From Dyadobacter pollutisoli (GTDB taxonomy: Bacteria > Bacteroidota > Bacteroidia > Cytophagales > Spirosomataceae): DNA of 64,000 bases. Below the pieces are notes generated by a model that ran no database searches, was not told where the DNA came from, and saw only the letters and a program-made list of their open reading frames with translations. Position numbers and translations under genes: made by a program. Of the stretch, positions 1 to 8,825 are shown one piece after another (the first letter of the stretch is position 1; each line of letters opens with the position of its first letter). The DNA lies in NCBI RefSeq assembly GCF_026625565.1, contig NZ_CP112998.1, forward strand, positions 6,980,501 to 7,044,500, written 5' to 3'.

Positions 1-96
1 TTTAAGGAAGAAATAATGTTGTACTTAGACAATGATGAATATGCGATAAAGGTGATTATATCGCTGAACTTTTTGAATATCGATTGTTTATTTTGA
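1..96 (+). CDS. C-terminal fragment of a gene cut by the window edge
   Basis: The frame starting at base 1 is open to a TGA at 94-96 and would give a 31-residue tail rich in Leu, Ile and Asp. It ends 41 bases before the TIR gene on the same strand, so it may be the end of the preceding gene of the same unit. Nothing in it identifies a family. A short open run at a window edge can be chance. Confidence 0.3.
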   Translation, partial: FKEEIMLYLDNDEYAIKVIISLNFLNIDCLF

Positions 97-137
97 AGTA
101 AATGAAAAAATATTAAAATCTCTCTTTCATAAATTTC

Positions 138-1010
138 ATGAGCGTTTTTATTAGTTATTCCTCAAAGGATCACGAGTTTGCTGACAGACTCGCATTGGCT
201 CTTGTTGCTAAGCGAATCAAGGTTTGGTTGGATAAATGGGAGATGCAGCCTGGCGATTCATTATTAGATAAAATCCAAAATGGACTGACTGATTCGAGTT
301 ACTTGTTGGTAGTGTTATCGAAAAATTCAGTTGAAAGCGAGTGGTGTAAAAAAGAATTGAATTCTGGGTTAATGCGTGAAATAGAAGAACGGAAAGTTCA
401 CATCATTCCCATCATTATTGATGATTGTAAAGTGCCGGTTTTTCTCAGGGAAAAGGTTTACGCTGATTTCAGAAAGGAGTTTAAAGATGGCTTTGACGAA
501 TTGATTCGCCCTTTATACAAACTCTTTTCAGAAAATATGGGAAGGAAGGTGAGCGGCGATTTTATAATTGACTACGCTTTCAATTGGGGAAAGAGAAACG
601 GGTTTTACTTTTTGGACATCGACTTAATAACCTGGTACCAGTCTCAAAGTAAATCGCTCCTAATTCAGCTACACTTGACAGGTAATAATGAAGCTACGAA
701 AAAGTTTGATGCTTATTTGGCCGCAGGAGTTCCTTTTGTAATGCGAGAAATCGTGACATCGTCACTTAGGTCTTCCGAAAAAATAAGTGCATTAAGATTC
801 TACATACAGTCCGATAATCCTCATATTGCACATACTAAAATAGGCGATCCTAAGACGAATACAAATTTTGACCTAAACATCCGAGCCGTTCAAATGGGAG
901 TGGATAACAATATGGCTATACTCCTAGATCTAGTCGATTATTTAAATATAATGGCGGAAGAGTCGGAGCAGCGGATGCGAGAAGATATGCTAAAATTTAG
1001 AGCAATATAA
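138..1010 (+). CDS. TIR-domain protein with an unrecognised C-terminal domain
   Basis: The first ~130 residues form a TIR domain. It opens with SVFISYSSKD, followed by the WLDKWEMQPGD turn and SVESEWCKKEL; Glu73 sits where bacterial TIR NADases carry the catalytic glutamate. Residues ~135-290 match no family I know; they start GDFIIDYAFNW and end in a charged helix. Prokaryotic TIR proteins commonly degrade NAD+ as effectors of antiphage systems, with the second domain sensing a trigger. Here that is inference from architecture and from the neighbouring methyltransferase/HNH pair. The gene is clearly AT-richer than the metabolic genes to the right, suggesting acquired DNA. No partner gene is visible downstream; an upstream partner could lie outside the window. 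Confidence 0.8.
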   Translation: MSVFISYSSKDHEFADRLALALVAKRIKVWLDKWEMQPGDSLLDKIQNGLTDSSYLLVVLSKNSVESEWCKKELNSGLMREIEERKVHIIPIIIDDCKVPVFLREKVYADFRKEFKDGFDELIRPLYKLFSENMGRKVSGDFIIDYAFNWGKRNGFYFLDIDLITWYQSQSKSLLIQLHLTGNNEATKKFDAYLAAGVPFVMREIVTSSLRSSEKISALRFYIQSDNPHIAHTKIGDPKTNTNFDLNIRAVQMGVDNNMAILLDLVDYLNIMAEESEQRMREDMLKFRAI

Positions 1011-1098
1011 TAGTATAAAGAAGCCTACGACGGGCAAAATCAACTTAGTTAACGCTTTACAGCATGTTTGTTCGCCCTGTAAAGCAGCTATTAATCGG

Positions 1099-1701
1099 CT
1101 AATCGAACTTTTTAAGTACCCCAGCCGCTTGCAGAGGAAATTTTTCAACAATCCACTTCAATACATCCAATTGATCAGAAGTCGGAGCTCTCCTTACCTG
1201 AGCAAGCAGTTTAATAGCTTGTGGTCGATTCAATGTTAAGTTCGAGGCACCCTCGTTACAAATCGAGCATATAGCGCGAAGATTGGAAGGTTCATCACTT
1301 CCACCCATAGATTTGTCAATAATATGCCCAATGTGTAGTCGGGTTTTTCTTCCTTGATCATAAGGATGTGGCTCTCCTGCTGCGGCGCCGCACATTTGAC
1401 AAGTGAATCCATTTCGGTCAAGTACAAACGCTCTGGTTTCTTTTGAAATCGACCGATCAAAGAAAGGGAGGGGCTTAATATCTACCAATAAATACTCACC
1501 AGGCTTTAAATCACTTCTATCATTGTGAGTGACGATATTCATACCCTCTTCGTTGCGCAACTCTCTTAGCCGACGCCCCCATTCACTCGTTCCCGCAACT
1601 TCGCGTAAAAAGTCTGAATTTAGAACATGACCTACATTTTCATAGAAAATCTCACGCAATTTGGCTCGTGAGCCTTTTCCTTTCGGAGCTTTCGTGCTCA
1701 T
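1099..1701 (-). CDS. HNH endonuclease, probable restriction enzyme
   Basis: This 200-residue protein has a C-terminal HNH module: CQMCG (about residues 100-104), RLHIGHIIDKSMGG carrying the metal-binding His residues, the Asn of PSNLRAICSICNEG, and the second CxxC. The N-terminal ~90 residues are basic, with a YLLVDIKPLPFFDR stretch, and are unassigned. Its start lies inside the 3' end of the methyltransferase gene (50-base overlap, different frame), so the two are almost certainly co-transcribed. HNH proteins paired with a cytosine-5 methyltransferase are usually the nuclease of a type II restriction-modification system. The recognition sequence cannot be read from the protein. Confidence 0.8.
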   Translation of the reverse strand: MSTKAPKGKGSRAKLREIFYENVGHVLNSDFLREVAGTSEWGRRLRELRNEEGMNIVTHNDRSDLKPGEYLLVDIKPLPFFDRSISKETRAFVLDRNGFTCQMCGAAAGEPHPYDQGRKTRLHIGHIIDKSMGGSDEPSNLRAICSICNEGASNLTLNRPQAIKLLAQVRRAPTSDQLDVLKWIVEKFPLQAAGVLKKFD

Positions 1702-2659
1702 ATTTTTTCAGTGCATTTTTTATCGATAACCCCATAGCTTTTGCCACAGGAGGAGGGAAGGCATTTCCAACTTGTCGATAGGCTGGTGTTTTCTTACCTG
1801 CAAATTCCCAGTCTTTTGGAAAACCCTGAATTAGAGCTGCCATTTTAAGTGTGAGCTTCGGCAACTCGCTAGAACCGTTCATTGGTGGGTGGTCTGCCAA
1901 ACCTTTTCCATTAACTCCCAACTCGGCCCAAGATTGTTTTGCGCGTGTGGGTCCCAAATCTGCACCACCATGTTTTTTCGAACCTCCCACAAGCGTAGGA
2001 GCAATTTTATCAGCCTTGATTTTCCAGTTGTTTACATTTTCCCAGCCGCGTGATGCCATTTCCTCGTATAAAAGTTCACCCACGCTTAGAGGACTGTTTT
2101 CATGCCGTTTTGGCCATTGGAAGTATTCGAAATATTCTTTTTTCAATGCTACCAATATTGCTCTTGACCGTGATTGAGATACACCGTAGTCTGATGCATT
2201 CACAATACGCCAATCACATTGATAACCCATTTTATAAAATTCCTGTAAAATTCGCCTTCTATAATCCAAGAATTTTGAGCTGAGTATACCACGAACATTT
2301 TCAAGCATTACGGCCTTGGGATTGCATTCTCTTACCAGGCGAATCGCTTCAGGGAATAGATCCCTTTCATCTAAATGACCGAGTTGTTTGCCTGCAATTG
2401 AGAAAGGAGGACATGGAACGCCTCCCGCAAATAAATCCACACTTCCAAATTCAGCTGCGCTGAAATTTTTGACGTCCGTGTTAATTACATTCCAGTCGGC
2501 CCGATTTAAATTAAGGGTTTCACAAGCAAGTGGCTCAATTTCGACGAGTGCTAGATGCTCAAAACCAGCTTGTTCGAGTCCGATTGCCTGCCCGCCAGCT
2601 CCTGCGCATATTTCGATTGATGTAAAACTCACGCTATGATTGGCTTTTACTATTGACAT
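1652..2659 (-). CDS. DNA (cytosine-5-)-methyltransferase
   Basis: The 335-residue protein has the ordered C5 methyltransferase motifs. Motif I is EICAGAGGQAIGLEQAGF (SAM binding), motif IV is GGVPCPPFSIAGKQ with the catalytic Cys of the PC dipeptide, motif VI is ENVRG, and the C-terminal motif is RQVGNAFPPPVA. Its length is typical of a type II methyltransferase. The variable target-recognition region (roughly residues 190-270) contains KIKADKIAPTLVGGSKKHGG. It transfers a methyl group from SAM to C5 of cytosine in a specific site. The overlapping HNH gene downstream makes a restriction-modification role more likely than an orphan regulatory one. Confidence 0.92.
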   Translation of the reverse strand: MSIVKANHSVSFTSIEICAGAGGQAIGLEQAGFEHLALVEIEPLACETLNLNRADWNVINTDVKNFSAAEFGSVDLFAGGVPCPPFSIAGKQLGHLDERDLFPEAIRLVRECNPKAVMLENVRGILSSKFLDYRRRILQEFYKMGYQCDWRIVNASDYGVSQSRSRAILVALKKEYFEYFQWPKRHENSPLSVGELLYEEMASRGWENVNNWKIKADKIAPTLVGGSKKHGGADLGPTRAKQSWAELGVNGKGLADHPPMNGSSELPKLTLKMAALIQGFPKDWEFAGKKTPAYRQVGNAFPPPVAKAMGLSIKNALKKYEHESSERKRLTSQIA

Positions 2660-2844
2660 TGTTGATGATAAATTTAACGGTTTTCAGCCAATATCAACAT
2701 CGTAAATCGATATCAATGTGAAGCTTTTGGAGCGCTCTGCGGCGAAAATTAAGGGAATTGAGACTTTAAGGTGTTGGTAGTCAGTCAAGCATTCAAACTG
2801 TAACTCTATCCCAAACAGAAGCCAAATTTATTTCTTGGTCATCC

Positions 2845-3267
2845 CTATCTATTCCCAATCAACTTCTCCAACCGCCCCATCATCTCATCCTTCTCCTTCA
2901 ACATCCTCTCATACAATGCAATCTTATCTTCGTGAAGTCGGAGAAGTTGCTCAACAGGATGAAAAGTAGGATTGTTATTGATAGCATTAATCATTGAGCT
3001 ATCATTGAATGTATTTGAAATAATATTAACGGCCTTCTCTTCATCAAAATTCCGAATCGCCTCAGCCGGGATTTTAAGTATCGCCGAAACTTGTTCCAAT
3101 AGGTCGGAATCGATCTTTTCTCTTTGTTCGAGTAAAGAAATCTTTTGCTGGTTCCATTCTTCACCGAGCTCGAAGGCGAGGACGTCTTGTTTGATACCGA
3201 GCATTTCTCGGAAGCGTTTCAGGTTGCGGCCTTCGTGGATCTTAGGGTTGGAGGTAGTGGGTGTCAT
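2845..3267 (-). CDS. XRE-family helix-turn-helix regulator
   Basis: From the ATG at 3265-3267 the product is 140 residues. I chose this start because the upstream in-frame extension (to 3408) has no protein-like pattern, whereas MTPTTSNPKIHEGRNLKRFREMLGIKQ begins a standard XRE HTH. The HTH spans about residues 10-70 (LKRFREMLGIKQDVLAFELG ... ISLLEQREKIDSDLLEQVS). A C-terminal helix (EKDEMMGRLEKLIGNR) probably dimerises. It lies on the same strand upstream of the methyltransferase/HNH pair, 185 bases away, so it could be its control protein. It could equally be an unlinked regulator of a type common in Bacteroidota. Confidence 0.8.
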   Translation of the reverse strand: MTPTTSNPKIHEGRNLKRFREMLGIKQDVLAFELGEEWNQQKISLLEQREKIDSDLLEQVSAILKIPAEAIRNFDEEKAVNIISNTFNDSSMINAINNNPTFHPVEQLLRLHEDKIALYERMLKEKDEMMGRLEKLIGNR

Positions 3268-3461
3268 GCGGAAAGCGATTGTTTTGAAAAGGCAATTTAT
3301 ATAAATCCGGCGGTAAGTTTTCGGGTAATTTACACACATTTCGGCGTAATGTACCAGTGGGATGTGTTGGGTACCATTTGCGGGAATCGGTGCTTTGCTG
3401 CAAAACAAAAAAGGAAGTCTTAATGCAAGGTTTTCATCAACACTTTTGAAATCGACAAATC

Positions 3462-3722
3462 ATGAACACGAAAACACACATTCACGAATCCGCGGATTCG
3501 ACATTACTGGCGTATGGTAAAGAAGTGCGCGAGCTGCTGAGCAACATCCCCGCCGAAAGCTGGTCCGCCGAAATATGGACAATGTTTGGCGGCTACATCA
3601 TCGCCCTCAAAGACCTCGGCCACGCACCCAACCTGAGTAACACGTATTTTTCGTTTAAGGAGCTGTTGGAATTTTTTGAGAAGGTGGAAAGGATCAGGAG
3701 AGGGGATAGCCCGCGACCCTAG
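3462..3722 (+). CDS. Small hypothetical protein, 86 residues
   Basis: The ORF starts with ATG 195 bases from the divergent XRE gene. Its product is soluble, has no signal peptide, and has amphipathic helices (LLAYGKEVRELLSNIPAESW and FSFKELLEFFEKVERIRR). I do not recognise a family. Reading-frame composition is coherent, and it ends directly before a cluster of palindromic repeats. It may belong with the XRE gene as a divergent pair. No function is assigned. Confidence 0.55.
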   Translation: MNTKTHIHESADSTLLAYGKEVRELLSNIPAESWSAEIWTMFGGYIIALKDLGHAPNLSNTYFSFKELLEFFEKVERIRRGDSPRP

Positions 3723-3732
3723 CCCATGACAT

Positions 3733-3904
3733 TAGCCCATGACTTCAGTCGTGGGTGCATAGGAGAAAGAGGAAAAACATCCCGCTTTAGCCAAAGACCT
3801 TGCAGGTTCGTGGCTAAAGCCGGGATGTTGGCTTTTGGGGTTGATCCACAGGCTGAAGCCTACGGTTGGTGTCTTCTGTCTGATCCGTAGGCTGAAGCCT
3901 ACGG
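3733..3904. repeat. Cluster of REP-like palindromes
   Basis: The gap between the small ORF and the dehydrogenase holds several inverted repeats. TAGCCCATGACT pairs with AGTCGTGGG (3733-3755). CCCGCTTTAGCCA pairs imperfectly with TGGCTAAAGCCGGG (about 3781-3823). A perfect hairpin CCGTAGGCT-GA-AGCCTACGG lies at 3885-3904, with a near-copy at 3847-3865. Short palindromes of this kind in intergenic DNA are typical of REP elements mobilised by RAYT (Y1) transposases. No transposase gene lies in the window. Confidence 0.65.
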
Positions 3905-3910
3905 TTAGTG

Positions 3911-5296
3911 CTACTTCTTATCCTTCGCCTGCTTCAACGCCGTCGTCGTCAAATAGTACTTCGCGATCATATTCGGTACTTCCCACTCCGGCAGCTTGCC
4001 TGCTTTCAGATACTCCATATACTTGTTCGCAACCTGCGCGAAGTGCGATTCGTGGCCGGTATCGTATTTAACTGGAATGGTGATTTCCCAACCCGCAGCG
4101 ATCTTTTTCAGCTCCACGCCCGGGTATTTGTCCTGTACCGCTTTGAATGCTGCTGCCACGCCGTCTTCGTAGGCTTTGCTTTTGTCGGTCGTTTCAATGT
4201 ACAGTACTGGCTTGTATTTCTGGTCTTTTCCCTGGCGTACGATCAGGTTAGCTTTGGAGCCTTTCATGATCGAATAATGGGTGTCGCCGGTTCCTTCCGG
4301 TGCCTGGAAATTCCAGAGAACGGAAACTTTTGCATGCACACCTTTTAGCTTATAGCTCAATTCGCCATTGGAATACACATTCAAAACCGTGTCTTTAATA
4401 TCCTTTTTTAGGAAGTCGGGGAAGGTTTCACTTTTGGTGACCAGCTTGAACTGCGATGGCGTTAGTTGTGTTGCTGTGCGTTTGGCACCTAGCAGCTCAA
4501 TATCTTTTCCATAATCCAATGTCACATCCGGAAACGCGCTCCATTGTACCAGATCGACCAAATGCGTCGTCACATCCACCATTCCTTCGCCTTGCTGATT
4601 TACATCAAAAAACCAGGTAGGACGTACCAGCGGCTCGCCGGAAATGTATTTGAAATAATGGTGAACACTTTCCTTCACTACCGCAGGATTTTCGGGAGTA
4701 CCTTTTTGCAGTTCGCCAAAAATAGCAGGCAATGAAGCTAATTCACGCTGCAATGCATTGGTGATCTCGTAGCGCTCCGTCATGATGTCGTACAAAAGCA
4801 CCTTATTTTTTTCAGCACTTGTAAATGCTTCTTTCAACTTGTCGAAACCGGCAGCATCGATCGCCATAGGCTTGTCGGCCAGCACATTCAGGCCAGCGTC
4901 TACCGATTTTTTAATGTAATCTGTCTTTTTCTGATTGTTGCCAGCCAGTACCACTACATTGCCTTTCTTTTCAGCAAGCATTTTGTCCAGGAAATCCGCG
5001 CCGGTGTATACTTCTTCTTTCCAATGCGTCGGGTCTTCTGGGCGGCTGTTATACTTCTCTACTTTGTCCAGATAAGCCTTCACATCCGGGCCTTCGGAAG
5101 CGTAAACATGCACCACGGAATCCACATCCGCATACATTGATTTCTGAACCAATGCCGCGTGAAAGTGGCCGGGTTCCACAACAATCAGGCTCAAAAGTTT
5201 CTTCGCCTCATCCTTAGCCTCCTCTTTTTTCGTACTACATCCCTGATTTAATGCCATTGCGCTCAATAAAGCGATCGTCAAGAGTTCTTTTCTCAT
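3911..5296 (-). CDS. Lipoprotein Gfo/Idh/MocA-family oxidoreductase
   Basis: From the ATG at 5294-5296 the product is 461 residues. That start gives a clean signal peptide (MRKELLTIALLSAMALNQGC) with a lipobox Cys; the longer ORF adds nine residues that spoil it. The dinucleotide-binding half includes SLIVVEPGHFHAALVQ and NVVVLAGNN, the Lys of LADKPMAI is the conserved Gfo/Idh active-site lysine, and the C-terminal half follows a putative-oxidoreductase C-terminal pattern. It is the last gene of the minus-strand run after nagA and nagB (45-base gap to nagB), so it probably oxidises or reduces a sugar linked to amino-sugar breakdown outside the cytoplasm. Substrate is unknown. Confidence 0.85.
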   Translation of the reverse strand: MRKELLTIALLSAMALNQGCSTKKEEAKDEAKKLLSLIVVEPGHFHAALVQKSMYADVDSVVHVYASEGPDVKAYLDKVEKYNSRPEDPTHWKEEVYTGADFLDKMLAEKKGNVVVLAGNNQKKTDYIKKSVDAGLNVLADKPMAIDAAGFDKLKEAFTSAEKNKVLLYDIMTERYEITNALQRELASLPAIFGELQKGTPENPAVVKESVHHYFKYISGEPLVRPTWFFDVNQQGEGMVDVTTHLVDLVQWSAFPDVTLDYGKDIELLGAKRTATQLTPSQFKLVTKSETFPDFLKKDIKDTVLNVYSNGELSYKLKGVHAKVSVLWNFQAPEGTGDTHYSIMKGSKANLIVRQGKDQKYKPVLYIETTDKSKAYEDGVAAAFKAVQDKYPGVELKKIAAGWEITIPVKYDTGHESHFAQVANKYMEYLKAGKLPEWEVPNMIAKYYLTTTALKQAKDKK

Positions 5297-5341
5297 TTGA
5301 ATGGGTTGAGGTAATATTTGCAAGATAATCCCAAAACGGAA

Positions 5342-6118
5342 CTATGCCTGACTGTAAGACGAAATTTCTTTCAGCCTCCCTGAACTGGCTTTATCGATAA
5401 ATAAAATGGCATGAGGATGCGTGCGGAGAATCGTAGAAGGGAATTCTTCCTTGATATCTTCGGCTACGGTATGGTAAATCGCATCAGCTTTTTTCTCTCC
5501 CGGGACAATGCAAAATGCATATTTGGCTTTCAGCAATGTCGGAATGGTGAGTGTTAATGCGGTTTCAGGTACTTCATCAAAAGTATCGAAACAGGCATCA
5601 TTCACCTGTTGCTGACGACACGCATCGTCGAGTTCTACTTTTTTTACGATCAATGGATCATCGAAAAAAGCAACATGAGGATCATTAAATGCCAGGTGAC
5701 CATTTTCTCCGATTCCCAGACAAACAATGTCGATAGGGTTTTCAAGCAGCAGATTTGCGTAATGTTCACATTCTTTTTCAATGTCGGTAGCGTTACCGTC
5801 GAGATAAGAAACAGAATGCACCGGCACATGATCGAACAGACGTACTTTTAAGAAATACCCGAAATTCTGCGGCGCATCCGCCGGAACGCCCACGTACTCG
5901 TCCATATGAAATGCATTGATTTTCTCCCAGGCAATTCCCTGCTCAGTTTTCAATGCTTCCAAAAATTCATTCTGTGACGGGGCGGATGCGAAAATGATAT
6001 TGACAAAATCCTTCGTATCCTGAATTTCCCGGATCTTGTCAGCCACCATCTTGGCTGCGTTTTCGCCCATTTCCTGTCGGGTTTCAAAAATCCTAATTTC
6101 GAGCTGATCGACCTTCAT
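5342..6118 (-). CDS. nagB: Glucosamine-6-phosphate deaminase
   Basis: NagB converts glucosamine-6-phosphate to fructose-6-phosphate and ammonia in the cytoplasm, the last step of GlcNAc catabolism. The 258-residue protein has the family signature LGIGENGHLAFNDP (residues 134-147), containing the ring-opening and general acid/base region, and the earlier NAFHMDEYVG carrying the catalytic Asp (about residue 73). Its length matches the single-domain NagB family. It lies 11 bases after nagA on the same strand, consistent with translational coupling in one operon. The divergence from E. coli NagB leaves a small chance of another amino-sugar phosphate substrate. Confidence 0.93.
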   Translation of the reverse strand: MKVDQLEIRIFETRQEMGENAAKMVADKIREIQDTKDFVNIIFASAPSQNEFLEALKTEQGIAWEKINAFHMDEYVGVPADAPQNFGYFLKVRLFDHVPVHSVSYLDGNATDIEKECEHYANLLLENPIDIVCLGIGENGHLAFNDPHVAFFDDPLIVKKVELDDACRQQQVNDACFDTFDEVPETALTLTIPTLLKAKYAFCIVPGEKKADAIYHTVAEDIKEEFPSTILRTHPHAILFIDKASSGRLKEISSYSQA

Positions 6119-6129
6119 TATTGTGGTAG

Positions 6130-7320
6130 TTAGATTTTTTGATATTGCTTTTCGTAGATAATTCTTCCTTGTACAATGGTGGTTTGGACTCTGATGTCCT
6201 CACCAAAAATGACAATGTCAGCATCTTTCCCAGCCACTAATGTTCCTTTTTTATTGTCAACACCCATAATCCGGGCCGGTGTAGCAGTCATCATCCGTAC
6301 CGAATCAAGCAGCGAAACATCCGCCATTCGAACCATATTTCTAACCAGCCGGTCAGCCGTAGAAACGCTTCCTGCGAATGATGTACGATCAGGCAACTTG
6401 GCTACTCCATCTTCAACAATCACTTTCAAACCGTTTTTGAGCGAACCCAATGTACTCTCGCCCTCCGGCATTCCGGCAGCACGCATAGCGTCGGTGATCA
6501 ATGCAATGCGGTCGGGGCCTTTTATTTTATAAATCAATTTCAAAAGCGGCGCAGGCAAATGCACACCGTCGGCGATAATCTCCACATCCATATCCAGCAA
6601 AAAAGCACTTTCAATGGTGCCTGCATGACGAAATGCATTCTTACGCGTCACGCCCGACATCGCAGAATAAAGGTGTGTCGCCAGTGTGTAACCATTTTCA
6701 TAGGCTTCCAACACTTCCTCATAAATCGCATCCGTATGTGCTACTGCCGCCAAAATGCCTTTCTGACGCAGTCTTTTACCAAATTCAATGGCGCCGGGAA
6801 GTTCCGGTGCAGCACTCCATCGGGTAATGGATGAGGAGTAGGCCAACACTTCTTCATACTCTTTCGGATCAGGATTTCGGATGTAGCGTGGGTCCTGCGC
6901 ACCTCTTTGGCTTAAAGCAAAATAGGGCCCTTCCAAGTGCATTCCCAGAAACTGCGCACCAAAGAGGTTATTCGCATTGGCTTTTTCATAATTATCCAAT
7001 GTGATCAGCAAATCCTCTTTTTCGCTGGTCAATGTGGTAGGTACTAGTGCAGTAGTGCCATATTGGGCGTGTGTTTCAGCGATTTTGAGGAAAGCCTCAA
7101 CAGTTCCGTCCATGAAGTCGTGGCCGCCCCCGCCGTGGATATGGAGATCGATAAAGCCGGGGGACACATATTTACCGCCGGCATCAATTACTTCTGCGTC
7201 CGGAAAATCAATATCCCCTTCTTTTATTTCTAGTATTACCCCATCCTCCGCGACTAACGTGCCATTACGAATGTAGCGGTAGGGGGTGATGATCGTGCCG
7301 TTTATGATTTTTAGTCTCAT
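6130..7320 (-). CDS. nagA: N-acetylglucosamine-6-phosphate deacetylase
   Basis: NagA removes the acetyl group from GlcNAc-6-P to give glucosamine-6-P for NagB. The 396-residue amidohydrolase has the metal-site motif GFIDLHIHGGGGHDFMDG, the HLEGPYF motif carrying the metal-ligand Glu, AAVAHTDA and ATHLYSAMSG with further ligand His residues, and the late catalytic Asp in ALITDAMRAAG. The beta-sandwich strands at both ends (MRLKIINGTIITPYRYIRNG; IVIFGEDIRVQTTIVQGRII) are typical. It lies directly upstream of nagB and downstream of the sugar transporter. Confidence 0.94.
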   Translation of the reverse strand: MRLKIINGTIITPYRYIRNGTLVAEDGVILEIKEGDIDFPDAEVIDAGGKYVSPGFIDLHIHGGGGHDFMDGTVEAFLKIAETHAQYGTTALVPTTLTSEKEDLLITLDNYEKANANNLFGAQFLGMHLEGPYFALSQRGAQDPRYIRNPDPKEYEEVLAYSSSITRWSAAPELPGAIEFGKRLRQKGILAAVAHTDAIYEEVLEAYENGYTLATHLYSAMSGVTRKNAFRHAGTIESAFLLDMDVEIIADGVHLPAPLLKLIYKIKGPDRIALITDAMRAAGMPEGESTLGSLKNGLKVIVEDGVAKLPDRTSFAGSVSTADRLVRNMVRMADVSLLDSVRMMTATPARIMGVDNKKGTLVAGKDADIVIFGEDIRVQTTIVQGRIIYEKQYQKI

Positions 7321-7378
7321 TCTTGCTCTTTTAATTTGACATTAAATAGCTTTCTCTCCTTTTGTCTGCCTGAACGAG

Positions 7379-7478
7379 CCTGGCCGCCGCGCGGTCGAAG
7401 GGGCGCTACTTACAAGCTGTCACTCCCTTAGACCGGCCAGAGGCCTGCGAATAGGGGTTCGAAGTTGGAACTTCGAAC
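7379..7478. repeat. Intergenic inverted repeats between transporter and nagA
   Basis: The 161-base gap holds two inverted repeats. CTGGCCG near 7380 pairs with CGGCCAG near 7436 across a ~50-base loop. A perfect hairpin GTTCGAAGTT-GG-AACTTCGAAC lies at 7457-7478, immediately after the transporter stop codon. Neither carries a T-tract on the minus strand, so they look more like mRNA-processing or REP-type hairpins than simple terminators. They may set the ratio of transporter to NagA. Confidence 0.5.
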
Positions 7479-7481
7479 TAG

Positions 7482-8798
7482 CTACCACTTCCTCAACTTA
7501 TGTCCCTTCGCCGCATAGAAAACCAGATACAGGTAACACGGCAGCAATACCCAGTACGCCTGCCTTACATCCAGTTTATCAGCAAAATATCCGTAAAAAA
7601 GCGGCATGATCGCGTTTCCGCAGAGCCCCATGATCATGATGGATGCGCCTAGCTTTGTAAATCTTCCCAAGTCGTCAAGTGCGAGCGGCCAGATACCTGC
7701 CCAAACCAGCGAATTTGCCAGGCCAAGCAATACCACAAACCAGATTGAGAGGTCAGCCTGATGACCCAGGAAATTAACCTGGCCATGCGCAAAAATGATC
7801 AGTAATGTAAATATAGTCCCGAGGATCGTGCAGATTCTCAACGCATTAACCTGACTGATGAACTTAGGAATCACCGTAATACCAATCAGATAACCGCAGA
7901 TTGTGCAAAATAATGTATAGGACGGAAATACCTTCGCTTCCAGCAAATCAATGCCCATTGAATTGGCATACCCTATAATGGTATCGATCGCGATCACCTG
8001 CGTACCCACGTGTAGGAAGATCGCCAGCGCACCGAGTATCAAATGCGGGAATTGAAAAATACTATTCTTGCCAGCATTGGCCGTAGCGAGATCCTGACTT
8101 TCATGCTCGGTATCAATTTCCGGAAGCGGTGATTTGAAAACCAGAAACCCTAAAACAAACAAAAATGTACCGAGACCAATATAAGGAACGATCACCCTTT
8201 GGATGAGCTCATCCAATGCTGCGCTTCTCTGAACATCTGTCATCGAGCTCAGTTGCTTGAATAAATCGGTATCAGTAGGTTTAAGGATCACCGCCGCGAA
8301 TACGATTGGAGATAAAATTCCCGCGGCTTTATTGCAGATCCCCATCATACTGATCCGTTGCGCCGCCCGCTCCTTCGCTCCCAAAATCGTAATGTACGGA
8401 TTGGCCGCAGTTTGCAGAATCGCCAGCCCTATACCAATCGTAAACAAGCCCAGCAGGAAGATCTCGTAAGTCCGCGACATAGCAGCCGGCACAAATATGA
8501 ATGCCCCCAAAGCCATCGCCCAGAAGCCAAACATCATTCCTTTTTTAAACCCTACCGCTTTCAAGAGATAAGATGAAGGCACCGACATCACGAAATAGGC
8601 AATGTAAAACGCAAACGCCACCAGATAAGCCTGAAAGCTGGTCAGTTCGCAGGCAATTTTGAAATAAGGGATCAAAATGGAATTGACCCAGGACACAAAG
8701 CCAAAAATGAAAAACATCAAACCGATCAGAAAAATCGATATGGTAGTCTCCCGCTTCGTCAGGTTTTCGACTTTGATTGTTATGGCTTCGCTTTTCAT
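7482..8798 (-). CDS. Sugar MFS transporter, FucP/NagP type
   Basis: The 438-residue inner-membrane protein has about 12 hydrophobic segments. It has family features of the fucose/glucose-galactose/GlcNAc:H+ symporters: FFIFGFVSWVNSILIPYFK in the first helix, the QAYLVAFAFYIAYFVMSVPSSYLL stretch, and LQTAANPYITILG in helix 4-5. Directly upstream of nagA-nagB, it most likely imports GlcNAc or a related amino sugar. In Bacteroidota and Shewanella such a transporter beside nag genes is usually called NagP. The final substrate could instead be the product of the Tat-exported enzymes encoded upstream. Confidence 0.88.
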   Translation of the reverse strand: MKSEAITIKVENLTKRETTISIFLIGLMFFIFGFVSWVNSILIPYFKIACELTSFQAYLVAFAFYIAYFVMSVPSSYLLKAVGFKKGMMFGFWAMALGAFIFVPAAMSRTYEIFLLGLFTIGIGLAILQTAANPYITILGAKERAAQRISMMGICNKAAGILSPIVFAAVILKPTDTDLFKQLSSMTDVQRSAALDELIQRVIVPYIGLGTFLFVLGFLVFKSPLPEIDTEHESQDLATANAGKNSIFQFPHLILGALAIFLHVGTQVIAIDTIIGYANSMGIDLLEAKVFPSYTLFCTICGYLIGITVIPKFISQVNALRICTILGTIFTLLIIFAHGQVNFLGHQADLSIWFVVLLGLANSLVWAGIWPLALDDLGRFTKLGASIMIMGLCGNAIMPLFYGYFADKLDVRQAYWVLLPCYLYLVFYAAKGHKLRKW

Positions 8799-8825
8799 TG
8801 TTGTTGGGTTTGGTTGGGGCCTTAC

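Noticed and set aside
3911..5323. Upstream start of the lipoprotein Gfo/Idh at 5323
   Set aside because: It adds nine residues before the signal peptide and spoils the standard n-region.
7457..7478. tRNA-like T-arm (GTTCGAA)
   Set aside because: It is a simple perfect hairpin with no acceptor, D or anticodon arms around it.
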